64,000 nt of DNA from positions 9,121,730-9,185,729 of the forward strand of contig CAIIXF020000007.1 in NCBI GenBank assembly GCA_903813345.2. Direction: 5' to 3'. The translations under genes were made by a program, and so were the position numbers. The stretch is from Owenia fusiformis (taxonomy: Eukaryota > Annelida > Polychaeta > Sabellida > Oweniidae). The notes below the pieces were generated by a model. The model did not search any database and was not told the DNA's origin. It saw only the letters and a program-made list of their open reading frames with translations. Of this stretch, positions 43,408-56,205 are shown piece after piece; position 1 is the first letter of the stretch; every line of letters starts with the position of its first letter.

Positions 43408-44282
43408 CACTCCCCTCCATAAGTTTGGCAACCTTTTTTCTCCATTGAACTACGTGTTAAAGCCTCTTTGCGTTTGAATTTTTATTTACTTAACCGGCGA
43501 TGCAATAACTTATGATATTTATGGAAACGTAACTTGACTTTATTTCCAATACCTCCAAATTTTCTCAATTTTTTTCCTCAATTAAAATAGGTCGAAAATT
43601 GATGATAAATTTGATGAATTTTTGAAAATCGTCATTCTCATGTAATCCAATGGGAAATGGAGGGTTCAGGGCAAATCAGAAATCAGGATATCTTTTCAGT
43701 AAAAGATTCAGCAAAAAATATTTTCATATAGAAAATTGAATTGTCTAACTTTTTTGAACACTAAGTGTTTAGTTTATTTGATGAATATTAAAGTTACAGC
43801 GCTTCAAAGTCATTTTTGAAAATTATTTTTCGCCTCCTGTGTTATTTCAATGGGAGAGGTTTTTTGAAAAACAATTTTGACTTTAAAGCCCTATAACTTT
43901 GTTGAACCTGAAGAAACATATCAATTTTTTGTTAAATAAAGTTAGCAAATTCAATTACCTGCCTAACTCGTATTTTTTGCAAGGACTCGGATGGATGGAT
44001 ATTCTGTCATATGACTTGCGGCAAACCTACCATTTCCCATTGGTTAACATGGGAATGTCGATTTTCAAAAGTTCATCAAATTCATCATCAATTTTCGACC
44101 TATTGTACTTGAGGAAAAAAATTGAGAAAATTTGGAGGTATTGGAATTAAAGTCAAATTACGTTTCCATCAATAGTATAAGTATTTTCATCGCAGGTTAA
44201 GTAAATAAAAATTCAAAGGTAAAGAGGCTTTAACACGTAGTCCAATGTGGGAAAAAGGTTGCCAAACTTATGGAGGGGAGTG
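43408..44282. mobile_element. Long-TIR Tc1/mariner-type foldback element (875 bp)
   Basis: Begins CACTCCCCTCCATAAGTTTG and ends CAAACTTATGGAGGGGAGTG, with TA on both sides. The inverted repeat runs nearly to the middle (AATTGATGATAAATTTGATG pairs with CATCAAATTCATCATCAATT; a GTCATT..AATGAC core is also seen). No transposase remnant. Confidence 0.82.
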
Positions 44283-44576
44283 TATATTACGAGGTGTATC
44301 TACCTTAAACCCAATCAAGTTTGAGTTTTTAAACTAAAAATCAAGTGTTTTATGACATGTGAATGCTATTTTGGATCTTAAAGTATAAAAGTACGTACGT
44401 AAATCATAAATATATTTAATCAATGAATTGGAATTTATGACTTTTTCATTTTTCTAAAAGAAATTCTTAGTCTTGCTTCAAGACTTTATGTCTCCCCATA
44501 TCGTCTTCACTAACACAACTGTTGTCAAAGTAGATGGGGTTCCATGGTCTTAAATAAAGACTAATTAAGAAGAACG

Positions 44577-44632
44577 CTATTGTATTGTATTGTGTTGTAT
44601 TGTATTGTATTGTATTGTATTGTATTGTACTG
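44577..44632. repeat. (TATTG)n microsatellite
   Basis: About ten 5-bp units with one TGTTG variant, abutting the next foldback. Confidence 0.9.
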
Positions 44633-45125
44633 GTAATTCGCTCGATTACGCTGATTTCGGTAACAAAATGTCGGAACGTCGAAAGTACATGTACGATTTA
44701 TCTTTTTTCCTTGTTTCCAAGTTGTGTGCAGAGTTCCCACGACATTTTTCTCACTTGTAAACGTATATCAGTATCATTTGTTTTAGAAAATGTACATGTT
44801 TGCGAACAAATTCCTCAGAAAACAAGAAAACAGTCCTCAGACTCGTCGATTTAGTACCTTACTAAAGTTACGTAAACGGCTTTAAAAGTGCAGATCTTAT
44901 TTGTTTTTGAAGTTCCGTTTACGTAACTAAAGTGAGGAATTAAATCGACGAATCTTCTGAACTATTTGTTCGCATCAAACATGTACATTTTCATAAACAT
45001 ATGATACTGATACACGTTTCTGATTAAAAAAAGTCGTGGGAATTCTGCCTACAATGCGTGTATTAAGGAAAAAAATCGTGCCTTCGACGTTCCGAGCGGT
45101 AACCAGCGTAATCGAGCGGATCACC
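44633..45125. repeat. Large imperfect foldback (~490 bp)
   Basis: CGCTCGATTACGCTGATTTC, CGGAACGTCGAAAG, AAACGTATATCAGTATCAT and AAAATGTACATGTTTGCGAA on the left pair in order with CGATT..TTCG, AACATGTACATTTTCATAAA, GATACTGATACACGTTT, CTTCGACGTTCCG and CAGCGTAATCGAGCG on the right. The centre is GTTACGTAAACGG / CCGTTTACGTAAC. Confidence 0.75.
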
Positions 45126-46031
45126 AGTGTTTGTAGTAGATTGGGAACAATACGAGATTCTCACTTCCTTCTTATTGTATGTAATATATTACACAACACA
45201 CCAATGAGCTTCCACTTAGAATTAAAGGGAATTACGAAGATAAAGACAATTCTCGCACCAGCGACTGATGCAATTTAAGATAGCGATTCGGGAAATTAGG
45301 AGCTGATGATTGGATTGAGGCATATGTTGTACAGTAGTCCCTCTTGGCAAACGTATCAATGCGTCTAGCGCCTAGCTTAGCTTTGATAGCAAGCAGCTCA
45401 GAAACGTCCTGATCCAAGATACAAATGGATTCCCTTCATTGAGTTAACGGAATGCTCAATCACGTTTTTATGCGAGAAGCGACACGATCGACGCGAGACT
45501 ACTCGCTCCAGTTTTAGTGACTTATGGGCAGTTTCTCGCAAACTATACACAAGAAGGCAGACACACATCAAATTATGATTTATACCAAGCCTGTTTTTAC
45601 GCTTGATGATATTGAATATTTCTCGAGACAATTGTTAATATTCAATCCATATTTTTCAGAAGTGCTGGGCAGCGTTTCCTGGTTGAGCATCGCGTTAAAT
45701 ATAAGGACTAGATATTTATAGGCAAAAGCAGTCTGAGCGTCGCTGACGGATGGAGCTTAACGATTGGACTTGAACTTGATGATTTACAATTGAGAGCGAA
45801 AGCAGAAGAACGATTATTTCCTGTAGATTCTGATTTCATCACTTCAATTGATTAGACACTTATATATCATTCTGTTAAGTAGCCAGTCTCACTGGTCTAA
45901 TTACTCGGACACTTCTGGTTTAATTGCTCGTTAACGTTACAGATGCTAACTGTGAAAATACGCTGAAATACGGTATATCTGCAGGATTCAATAACCAACA
46001 TTGAGGATATATTCAGTACTTATCGCTCGAT
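45126..46031. other. Upstream region / possible 5' UTR of the candidate gene at 46032
   Basis: No repeat recognised. TTAAATATAAGG and GATATTTATAGG near 45697-45722 could act as TATA elements, but nothing confirms this. Confidence 0.3.
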
Positions 46032-46227
46032 ATGACAGCTTACCAGGGTTTTGAAAATTCTACAGATGTGACATTAGAAAGTGACAATGTCAGAGTTGCT
46101 ACACATGCTCCTAACATCACTTCTGCAATGCGCGATGCTCTCAAAAAGCTTTATAAGCAAGACGGAGGGGAGGCCTGCCTGGACGGTGTACTTTATGGAC
46201 GTTCTGCCACTGCCAGGAAAGCTGAAG
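46032..46227 (+). CDS. Candidate first coding exon, protein not recognised
   Basis: ATG-initiated, 65 codons, ending AAAGCTGAAG before GTAATTT, a plausible donor in phase 1. The peptide (MTAYQGFENSTDVTLESDN, then ITSAMRDALKKLYKQDGG and LDGVLYGRSATARKAEG) has balanced composition and GC content higher than its flanks, unlike the random frames nearby. I do not recognise a family. No continuing exon was identified to the right within the window, so a long intron or a false positive are both possible. Confidence 0.4.
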
Positions 46228-47354
46228 GTAATTTACTACGATATTTGACCTTACATCTGTTAAGATTGTTTTTCTTGGCTGAGTATGTGATAATAGATTG
46301 TCATTGAAAACAGACTATAAATCAAGGGCGCTATGGTATGATAATCCATCATCGATTATTACATTATTTTTCAAACTTAATAAATAATTAAAATAGCTTC
46401 TTCCGTCGAGTGTAAACAGATTTACTAAACACGATGTTTTACAAGTAGCTACAGAGGTATCCCATTGATTCGTAAATGATATATTGGCTATATTTTCCAA
46501 AGTAAATTATGAGATAAACAAAGCCAACTGTTTTGTTGGAACGATCATTTATCATTTAAACGATAACTTTTGGACGTTTTTAGTTCATGCTGTTAGTTTT
46601 GCTCACTTTTTTTCATGAATATATAAATATATAGAAAAGGTGCTATGTACATGTCAATTGGATAAAGGGGAAGGGGATGTAAAGATATTTCCATATTTTT
46701 ATAGATATGAACAGATGAAACGTCTGCATGCCTCGGTAACTGTGTTAACATAATTCCTTTGAAAAGATATATTTTCTGTTACGCGGTTGCAACATTTTTG
46801 GAAAAATAAGTATTTTCAGGTCGAATAAATTGATTAGAGATATTTATTTCTGCAAGATTTAAAATCTTTTTCTGTCTATTTAAAAACAACTTTTTGATAT
46901 TAAAAAAGGTTTCATAAAATATATCTTGGCATATCTGGAAAAGATAAGTATAATGTAAGCAATAATGGTTTATAACTTTCCATGTGAGTACTTTGAATCG
47001 TTATGACATTGTATGGGTTGTATGCTATAGAACCTTTAAGCCATCTACGCCTGTCCTTGTCTTGAAGAGCTCACATCACCGCTCAATGTAGCTTTTGTTC
47101 ATTAGATGTCTTTATATCCGATTAGGAAAGCCTCTCATGTGGGTTTTGCTACCTCATTATTTAAGGATTCTAGATAATGGATAATAGGATAGTTTATTAC
47201 TATTTTATCTTTACGATTAATATTTTTGTTTTCAAGTTGGTCTGTTATGATATACAGTGCTATAATGATACAACCTCCAACTCTCTTGAATCATGTTTAT
47301 TAGAAGTTGACTTGCTCCCGTATGATGGTAGGCTGAGAGCATAGATCCCGGCCA
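46228..47354. other. No recognised feature
   Basis: AT-rich sequence, possibly an intron of the preceding candidate gene. Confidence 0.35.
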
Positions 47355-47900
47355 GATTCTTTTGTACTATGATCAGAAAAGCTCAAAGAATAATTCAGAA
47401 GATATGATACCTATTATGGAAATTTCAAATTTTGAAATGACGATTGTGCAGCCATTTCTGACAAATATGAGACAAATCATACCTCATTCGAAGCGTTATG
47501 AACGTTATTCAAGCAATACTGCGTTGATAAGAGGCCAAAACAGTGATATTTTATCGGCGGGCTCGTGTCTGTCCAAATCTGAATGGTGCTCTTGTGATTC
47601 CGGAAATGAGACGTCATCAGTACAATGATATTTGGACACACAAGAGTCCGGATCTCGTGAAAAATATTTGCCGTATTAAAAGTCAAATTACTGCGTCCAT
47701 AGGTTATTTACTCGAACCAAACAAGTAGAAATAGAAAGATTAATATCTCAGCTATAAATTAAGTGCAAAATCTGTCATGGGGAAGTAGGTACTATTTTGA
47801 ATAAGGAACGTTTTGAAAGGTGGTCACTTTTTTGAAATTTTCCAATTTAGTGACGCATCTTCTGAATTATTCTTTGAGCCTATGAGATCCTATTACAAAA
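47355..47900. repeat. Foldback repeat (~545 bp)
   Basis: TTTTGTACTATGATCAGAAA + AGCTCAAAGAATAATTCAGAAGAT pairs with ATCTTCTGAATTATTCTTTG + AGCCTATGAGATCCTATTACAAAA. The inner AAATTTCAAATTTTGAAATG matches roughly too. An 88-codon frame within shows no protein features. Confidence 0.7.
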
Positions 47901-48768
47901 CGATCTTGCCAACATCTATGGCTGAGAGGTCCAACTAATCCCCTAAATTCTACTCAATTACTATCTTGAAGCTTGGGCGTATCATTTTACAGTTTGGTTG
48001 CTGATAAGATCATGATAACCCAAAATGCTGCAGAAATACTTCCTGGGATATACTCGTTCATAGTTTTTGGATATGAAATAAATGCCAGCCTCTGAAGCCA
48101 AAAATACAGTAACTTTCTACTATATCTGTCCTTTTATCTGACCCGAATTAGCCACCTGGTGGTGCAACTGGAAACAACCTATTCAGTGCATGGTATTTGG
48201 GTTTCTGATTGCGGGCCTGTCTTCCTTCGGCCAAATCCTATAAATGTATTAGGCTACTTAAGTTAAATGGTTATTTGTTAATTAACGACTTTAGGTGGAA
48301 CCCTTTTTAAAAGGAAGACATCTTCAAAAACAAAAAAAATTATATTTAATTATAAACTCATTCTATCTGTACAACGACATCGAGACATTGATATTAGAGG
48401 CTTACTGAGTTATTTACCAGACCATGAACTTCATAGAATATGCCATGCATGAAACAAATATTGTCTCGATCACAAAATGACATTGTTGTACTGTGATAAT
48501 TGAACTTAAAGCTATTTTAGCAAGAAAAGGCAAGAAAACGTCATATTTTGGAACATTGTTTTTGATAGTATTTATTATCTACTGATGCTAAGTCTGATTT
48601 GTTTTGAGGTGTAGGTTTTGATGTTGGTATCCATAACTGATATCTGATGAAGCAGTCAAATGGGATAAGTATGAAATTGATCATGATAGCTGGTCCGATT
48701 TGTTCAGAGGCGGTATTCAATGTTAACAATTCGGGTGATAGGAGTGTTTCATAGGAGGTAGACATTCA
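47901..48768. other. No recognised gene
   Basis: Unique sequence except for ~40 bp near 48136 (TGACCCGAATTAGCCACCTG + GTGGTG.AACTGG), which recurs near 56247. Confidence 0.35.
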
Positions 48769-48980
48769 GGCCCGTAGCCAGGATTTGCCAAGGGGGGAGG
48801 GGTCAGTTTTCAAAAATTTCCAGGGGGGGTCACATTTGACAATTTTGGCCCAAATATGGCTAAAATCACTTGAGAAGTGCTCAAAATGGTGAAAAACTGC
48901 ATGATTTTGAAAGAAATTTTGGCCAGGGGGGGGTTCGCCCGAACCCTGCGACCCCCCCCCCCCCCCCCTGGCTACGGGCC
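48769..48980. mobile_element. GTAGCC-ended MITE-like element, copy 1
   Basis: Ends GGCCCGTAGCCAGG and CCTGGCTACGGGCC are inverted repeats, followed by poly-G/C runs. The internal AGTGCTCAAAATGGTGAAAA + ACTGCATGATTTTGAAAGAA is shared with the copies at 53470 and 56828. ACATT flanks the outermost CAGG/CCTG. Confidence 0.8.
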
Positions 48981-49884
48981 TGACATTGATTGTTAGTATT
49001 AAGGATTGAATGATGGGATTGAGTTGTTTCAACAGATATAATGTACTTTGTACTTAATATTGTTTTCTTTAATTATCTTATTAGTTTCTTATGCTCGTTT
49101 TATTATTAATATGGTATTTAACTTTTATTGTCGAAGCACCTGATTTGTCTCATTGTTTTCACGCTGACTATCAATAGTTTTCTCACAAATGTAACATCTT
49201 TAATTATCAAAAGAAAATGTGCTCGCAATATATATACCATATTCAATATCCCCTAAGTTATCGGTTTTTAGCTTGGATGCCATGTACATACTTAGAAGAA
49301 ACATGCCAAGTACAAAATTATGAATTAATTAATGATAGTATAAACTGAACAATTCAAGTATGAAGTATTTCTTTTCTTGTTTCTTAAACATTGACAGATC
49401 TGATAATCTGAAGCGATGATTATAAGTTATTGATGTTTTACTCGTATACAATAGACATTGTAATGGTAGTATATAGACTCTAAAAGAATTTTTAATTACA
49501 CATAATGGTTTAAGTCAGTTCAACCTCTCCTTTAAAAGCATTGTCTTAATCATTGATTTTAACATTCCAATCATTTCTATATTATTTCCAGATAATGGGA
49601 AAGCATGGTGTTTTATTATAGTTCTTTTTCTGGTTGAAAAACAAAAAGATGTGATGAGTCAATCAATTATCAGTCGACTTGATCTAATAGATCACTTTTC
49701 TGCAAATGAATTATTGAGAAATACACAAGATGGTTCGATCTGACAATCTTACTTTTAGTAATGATACGTCACAAATCAACACAAACGCTTAACAAATAAG
49801 AATTGAAAGGCTGCAAGCAGCACATTAATCTGAAACATAGGATCATATCCTATGCTAAGGGTCTAAGGGCTGGTGTGAAAAAGT
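48981..49884. other. No recognised feature
   Basis: Unique AT-rich sequence. Confidence 0.35.
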
Positions 49885-49970
49885 CACTTTACTCTAATAG
49901 GGATCAAACCCACAACCTCCCGTTTACATTTCAGATGCTCTACTACTTGGGCTACGGAGCGAACTGACTC
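49885..49970 (-). mobile_element. tRNA-derived SINE-like fragment
   Basis: The minus strand contains TAGCCCAAGTAGTAGAGCAT (A-box-like, D-arm pattern) and GGAGGTTGTGGGTTTGATCC (B-box GGTTTGATCC) at tRNA-like spacing. The acceptor stem does not pair, so it is a SINE head or tRNA relic and not a functional tRNA. Confidence 0.5.
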
Positions 49971-50026
49971 TCTCACATCAACATTGCATATATGGCATCA
50001 CAGCCATGGCGGCATGCCAAGCTTAC

Positions 50027-50198
50027 CGGTGTGAAAGAAATGATGGTACCCCGGGGATTATGGTCCCCTTTCTTAACGGCCCTTACTGGCCCTGATTGCA
50101 TATAAGATAATGAGGGAAAGAGTTGTATTTAGGTCACCATATAAATCAATGGAGAGTAGGACCATAATTTGATAGAACCTCCTACACTTTTACACCGG
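50027..50198 (-). mobile_element. MITE-like element with CCGGTGTAAAAG ends, copy 2
   Basis: Near-identical reverse complement of 21914-22085: CCGGTGTGAAAGAAATGATG at the left, CTTTTACACCGG at the right, and GGTCACCATATAAATCAATG inside. Confidence 0.78.
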
Positions 50199-50325
50199 AT
50201 CCATTATTTAGTTTACCTGTCTTTCCAGGTTGTCAATCACACTATTCATGATGTCACATGGTCTTTCCCATGTGCCATTCCGGTCCCCAAATGAGAAATT
50301 ATTAGTTAATCAGTCGACTTGCTTA

Positions 50326-51087
50326 AAGGCCCCATGTAAAGTTTAAACCACTTTGGCTAATATTGTAGTCTTACCAAATGTTATCAAAGTGTGATATGTG
50401 AAACTTTTTTTTTAATTTCAAAAAGTGGTTTTTGATAGACTTTCTGTTCCAAAATTTGTGAATTTATTTAAAACCAACTTCTAGAGGTCACTCATATCTT
50501 CTAATTAGCCACAATTCATACCAATGCATAGCATACATCCTCCCATGTTTTTTTCCGAAAAAATTAAGAAAATCGGTCGATAAACAAGCGAGAAATGAAC
50601 TTATCAGTGCATGAAAATGGTTCTGAGAAAAATGCATCTCAAAATTTTAGTTCTCATAGAAACCAATGGTACAATGATATCTAAAACATAATTTACTCTT
50701 CCTTTTAACCTGGTTAGACAATCATCATTGTTTTTTTTATGAAAGTCTAGCATATTTAGAAAAGATTGACATCGAAAAAAAAAATTCAATTTTTTCAAAA
50801 AGTTTTTGTTACCTTAGTGACATAACTAATGTTTCAAAATATTTTTGATAAGCTAAAACATTGAAGTGGCCCATTAAATATCACATTTTATTATTGAAAT
50901 AGTGTGTCTTTTGTTCAATCTTTGCATTGGTGTTAAAAATATAATCTTTTTTGAAATGCATTAAGAAATATTTGATGATTAAGAAATTTCAACTTTTTTG
51001 TTCAAAAATCTCTAAAATCACTTTTTAAGTCCTGACAAAAGTAAATGAATGATAAAAAAATATTTTCAAACTTTAGACGGGGACTTT
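50326..51087. mobile_element. Possible non-autonomous DNA element with ~22-bp TIRs
   Basis: TTAAAGGCCCCATGTAAAGT at the left pairs, with a few mismatches, to ACTTTAGACGGGGACTTTAA at the right. The interior has AT-rich poly-T/poly-A tracts and no transposase. Confidence 0.5.
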
Positions 51088-53469
51088 AAAGAAAATACCC
51101 AGGTCTCACCAAGTAACTTGGTTGTTACTTAATGCATCTGGATATATTGTATGCATGTCTAATAGATTAATTAATTCGAGATTAGAGATACACTTAATTA
51201 GACGTGTTTGTTTAACCTATCAGTTTCTGATCGAATGTCAGGAAGTGTTGGTTTATCTGAATAAAGTAGTGATTCCTTTCACTATCTACACACACAGTGC
51301 CAACGCTAATATGCTATAAGAGATTCAGCCGAAAACCCAACACACTCGTAAATCAGTACTATGAGTGGAGGAAACAGCCGATTTTAATAGAATATATTTG
51401 CAAATCCGCTTAGAGCTATTGTATTTGCAAGTCGAAAATGTAGAAGGCATGGTATCATTTTATTTGATCAAAAATCTGCTTTCATGAATCATGATGGCAT
51501 GAGCTATCCCGAATCATCTTAATTATAACTATAATACGTTGCTCTAAATTCTTCAACGGAGTCCGTAAATTTTAGAGGTTTATGTCTGCTCTTTGCCGTT
51601 TTATACTATCCTATTTGTGGAGACCTGCTGTATAAATTATTTTCCTACATTTGTATGTCAATGATATAAATGATCCTTATTTTGATTGTTGAAACGCATA
51701 TAAATAAGTACATGCGTTCTTACAACAATAATTGAAAGACAATAGGTTCTCTGTGAAATGCTGTCACTCTCTGGTAATGACATTTAATGATAGCAATATT
51801 AGAATCACCAGTCACGATATGGCGGATACGGATGGTTGACTATCATAACTCTTCTTTCATATATATTATAACAGAGTCATATCGTGATCAATAACAGCAT
51901 TCCATCAGTTCATTTCTATAACATCCCTCCATTAGTTTGTTTCGAGATTTTTAGTTTGAAAACAGAAGTGTGATGAGTTTTAGAGTGGGGGAGACCAGAA
52001 ACGTTCATACAGTACTCATCACGTATTTCGAATTATGTATCACCATAGAATCATGATCTCTTGGCTTAGAGGAAATGGGATGCCATTATTTCTACGTATT
52101 TTGATGGACCAGGGATTGGTTGACTTTATGTTTACGGTCATTTCGGTCGTCAAGAGTATTTTGACTTGATCTCCATGGCACCTCTTTATAAACGCGATCT
52201 GTCATGTTGGGATCAAAATGTCCATGGATTCACTATCGATTCTAATCGATTATTGCAACTATGAAAGGATTCAATTATATGACAGAAAACAAAACCTTAA
52301 AATCTAGCCCCTTCAATTCTAATTAATGTACAGATTCTAAACATTATTTCGAAAACGCTTGTATCCCCAATTTTTAAAAATTTTCGTTACGTGAGCTTTT
52401 TGATGAACTCATTCGCTACTAAGGACTTGATATGACGTCATAAAGCACATACGTTGACTACTAAGGACGTGATATCAAGTCCAAGCACAAACCCAATGTA
52501 TTTTTGGGAATCTTGTAACCATGACAACTTATAAAATGGGACTTAAAAAACTATTCATTCTGAAAGTGTATATCATATGCTTTAAAATGATATATAACAC
52601 TATATATGTATGCCCATGTATATACAATATATATTATTTCAGAGGTACCATATGTGGCAATTTTCAAAATATCGTCAGTATTATAGTGCTTTTTGCCCCA
52701 GTATTGAATGAGTGAATCATGCATAAGACTTTATGAATTTCTACATCAACTCATTACATTTTTGAAATCATAGCACAGACATTACTCTGTAATCTTGCGC
52801 TTATTGAATTTTGTACCAGCGCACGTTTGAGGCACAATCAATTCTTCTTCTTGATCATTTGTTTTTTACATCGTTCTCTTTTAAATGGTAAATTGAAATA
52901 TATTACGTCATTCTCTGCCTCAGCTAATAGTAGCCATTTGTTTTAATTTGCATTATCATTGTCGTAAATAACTTTCATTTTCTTACTTCACCCAATTTGC
53001 TGAAATAAAGCAAAGTTTAATGGTTTCTTTTTACAAGCATGTCGGTAGTATTTATCATAAAAATATATAGTATTAGGTAGTATATTATATAAATGTTTTC
53101 GATAATAGTAATATTTGCGTCCAAGCCAGAGCATTATATCATAGTTTCGAATAACAGGAATTCATTTGTGTCTTAACGACACCATTGTGTGCAATAATAC
53201 TTATCCTGCCTCGTGATTCAAACATTTAATAGGCAGTTCTACTTCCGAAGTGTTATTAAAATATGTGAGTTATTGTACGAATCTTAATTTTGAAACTGTC
53301 CGTACTTCGGTTAGCTATAAAACATATTGACTTCAAAAGACAAAGTTGTTATATTTAGTGGCAGTAATAATCCACTTTAGAATCTTTATTTATTTACGAT
53401 CCCTCTCTCAATTCTAAATACATTGTGGAAGGGAAAGAAGACCATAAACGCACGTTACCCTGGGAATCC
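51088..53469. other. Long stretch without a recognised gene or repeat
   Basis: About 2.4 kb of AT-rich sequence. Only a short local repeat TACTAAGGACTTGATATGAC / TACTAAGGACGTGATATCAA near 52420-52480 stands out. Confidence 0.35.
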
Positions 53470-53650
53470 CTTTCGTGCCAAGGGGTGGGGGCCGAGGTGG
53501 AGGTTAACTGTTTCAAAATTTTCAGGAGGGTTTTCATGTGATATTTTGGCTCAAAAATCACTTGAAAAGTGCTCAGAAACATTGTGAGAAACTGCATAAT
53601 ATTGAAATAAATTTTCGCTCGCCCCCCCCCCCCCCGACCACGTGCCTGGG
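53470..53650. mobile_element. GTAGCC-type MITE-like element, copy 2 (degenerate)
   Basis: Internal words TCACTTGAAAAGTGCTCAGA and GAGAAACTGCATAATATTGA and the terminal poly-C run match copy 1; the terminal inverted repeats have decayed. Confidence 0.65.
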
Positions 53651-55469
53651 TTGAACCGATTAGTGTGGAGGTGTGAACATGATATTCGGCGGCCCTTGAC
53701 CATAGTTTACTATAATTGTGGTTTAAGGAAAGCTATGCCCAAATTGTTTTTGTATGCTACCATACCTTGCAAACACTTGAAAATCATTGTTTGGATCCAA
53801 CTTGGAGCCCGTTACGTATTTAGACAATGAAAATCCAATGAAAATGTAAAGATTCTATATTGTGTTTTGTTCATCTTGCAATTGTGTGTATATAATTTAA
53901 AAAAAAAGTATGACAAAAAGTTTCGGTTAACTTTAAATATTTGACTTTTTGTGATGGTGGCCTTGGGTTTTAATTCTATTGAAAATTGTTTAAAATCCGG
54001 ATAGATGGCGGAAAAAGTGGTATTTTTTATCTCAATGGGTGATCTATGCAAATATTTTTTATTTCAAAGGGCACATATGGATATGTAGCTGTCCCGTGGC
54101 ATATGGGACTATGTACCAAAAATCCGTTTTTTCATTATTAATCAAAAGATTTCGATGTTTTAATTGCCATTGAATTGCATTAAAGCATTTGTCGGTGGAA
54201 TTGTCCCGATGCTACCGATGAGAGTAAATGGATTGAATCAAGTTGTATGCAATAGGTAGGATGGCCTGTCGCACCAACAAGAGATTCTAGCAATAAAACT
54301 TACTATTATAAATTATACGGTATCACAAATTTAGTCTTACGAATACAATAACCAAAGTTGTAAACATGAGCCTCTGTAAGCTTCAATGCGACTACATAAT
54401 CCCCCTAGCCACTGATGTTTTGTGTTACACGATACATTACTCGGTTAATGGCACAAGCTTGTCCTTGTATTTGTTGGGCAAATCGTGGTCTGCTTCTCGA
54501 GTTCAATTCTGTTTTTATCATAGTATACAATTATCATTTTAAAATGTAATGAAAATCGTGATTTCAAAAAGAAGTTGAAATTTAAAAAAAATAAATTTAC
54601 GAGAGAAATTGTTTTGAACATTTGTGACAAAGCTATATTCGCTTAAATTGGGACAGAAAAGTATTAGTTTAATCAACAGCAATTGCCTGGATAAAAGCTT
54701 TAACATCACTTTTTGTAATCCGGTCACATTTGTTGAGAAATGTCCAAAAATATTTATAAATTTCTGGCAGGTTTCCTCTAAAAATACATCAAATGGTGAA
54801 ATTCAAGCGGTTTGTATAATTTGTCAAATCGAGCCTTTAATTTCTCAACAAGTTAACCAATTATGAATAACAAGGGAATATTAGGGAAGCTAAAATCTAA
54901 ATCAGTAAGATCAGGACATCACCGTTGCAATTAAACAGCAAAACTATTTTAAAGAAACGCAAAACGTTTATGTTTACATTTGACGACAAATATCTGAATT
55001 CTGAAATATATATCTAAATCCTTCTAGCCTCATTTATGCAGAGATTGTCTTCGATATCCCATTTCATTTGCGATTTAAGTTGGATTAAGCAAGGTTGGAT
55101 ACTCGACAGACTAACGACCCAAGTGTTTCCTAGTTCATTTAAAAGACATATATAACAAGAAGCTCAAGTATTTGATCACCCAGCTTCAGGTAACCTGCTT
55201 CCTGTTAAAGGAAGTAAAGGGCAAGCGCCACATTGCAAACTCATTTTCTTTATACTAACGATGGGAAACGCAGCTTATAAATCATGCCTTGTGCAATGTA
55301 AGTCTAATTATTTATTGAAATACACGATTTATAAATCATAACAACTTGATTGGTCACCCATCTCTTTCTCTTAGTAAGAACCATGAAATACTTGCATCCA
55401 GTGCTCTGTTTATCAGACAGTGTTTCGAAAGACCCCAGGCAGTTTAAGCCTTTTACCATTTAGGCTTAC
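53651..55469. other. No recognised feature
   Basis: AT-rich; short frames only. Confidence 0.35.
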
Positions 55470-55590
55470 AATTTTTATTTTTTACCCCTTTATATAAGTA
55501 TTCTAGATGTGGCTAATAATGCTTTAAGCCCAGCCGCAGGACTATATTGTACTGTTATATTATATAAATGAATAAATAAATAAATATAAA
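55470..55590 (+). mobile_element. Likely LINE 3' tail
   Basis: CCGCAGGACTATATTGTACT + GTTATATTATATAAATG followed by (AATA)n and poly-A resembles the 3' terminus of a 5'-truncated LINE. No coding part remains. Confidence 0.4.
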
Positions 55591-55910
55591 AAAAAAAAAC
55601 TTGATTGAGCTGTAACTCACAAATACTGGATGATGTTTGTGTAGATCTTGTGGATTATCCCACGATAATGACAGTATTTGTTGAGTGACTACAATGATAT
55701 TAATGGGGTACCCGTTCCATAGCTAGACTTACATGTTGTATATTTCTTGAATATGCATGGGAATTACTTCAATTAATAGATAAGATTCGATTTACGTCAT
55801 CAAATATTCAAAATTCAGTCAAATTGATGTCATTTTTGAAATCTACATGTAAAAGTACATCTGGAAATATATCTTTCGAAAACTGTTCATCAACTTTGAA
55901 AATTTCTGGG

Positions 55911-56205
55911 AGATTCACCATAGACCCCATGTTACAAAATCACAAAAAGTGAATTATATTTTCTTGTATTGGGCAGATAACATATTTTAATTTGGATAAC
56001 TATTAGATACATAAGGGTTATATGAGAATTGAACCACTAAAACTTTTCGGAGAGATTCACCATAGACCCCATGTTACAAAATCACAAAAAGTGAAATATC
56101 TTTTCTTGTATTGGCCATGGGTAGATAACATTTGCTGGACATATTTTGATTTGCATAACTATTAGATACTTAATGGCTTTATGAGAATTGAACCACTGAA
56201 CAGAT
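55911..56205. repeat. Tandem duplication, ~142-bp unit x 2
   Basis: AGATTCACCATAGACCCCAT + GTTACAAAATCACAAAAAGTG occurs at 55911 and 56053, with the following ~95 bp also shared at lower identity. Confidence 0.85.

Noticed and set aside
49885-49970. Functional tRNA gene on the minus strand
   Set aside because: A- and B-box-like words are present, but the acceptor stem does not pair and no credible anticodon arm can be drawn.
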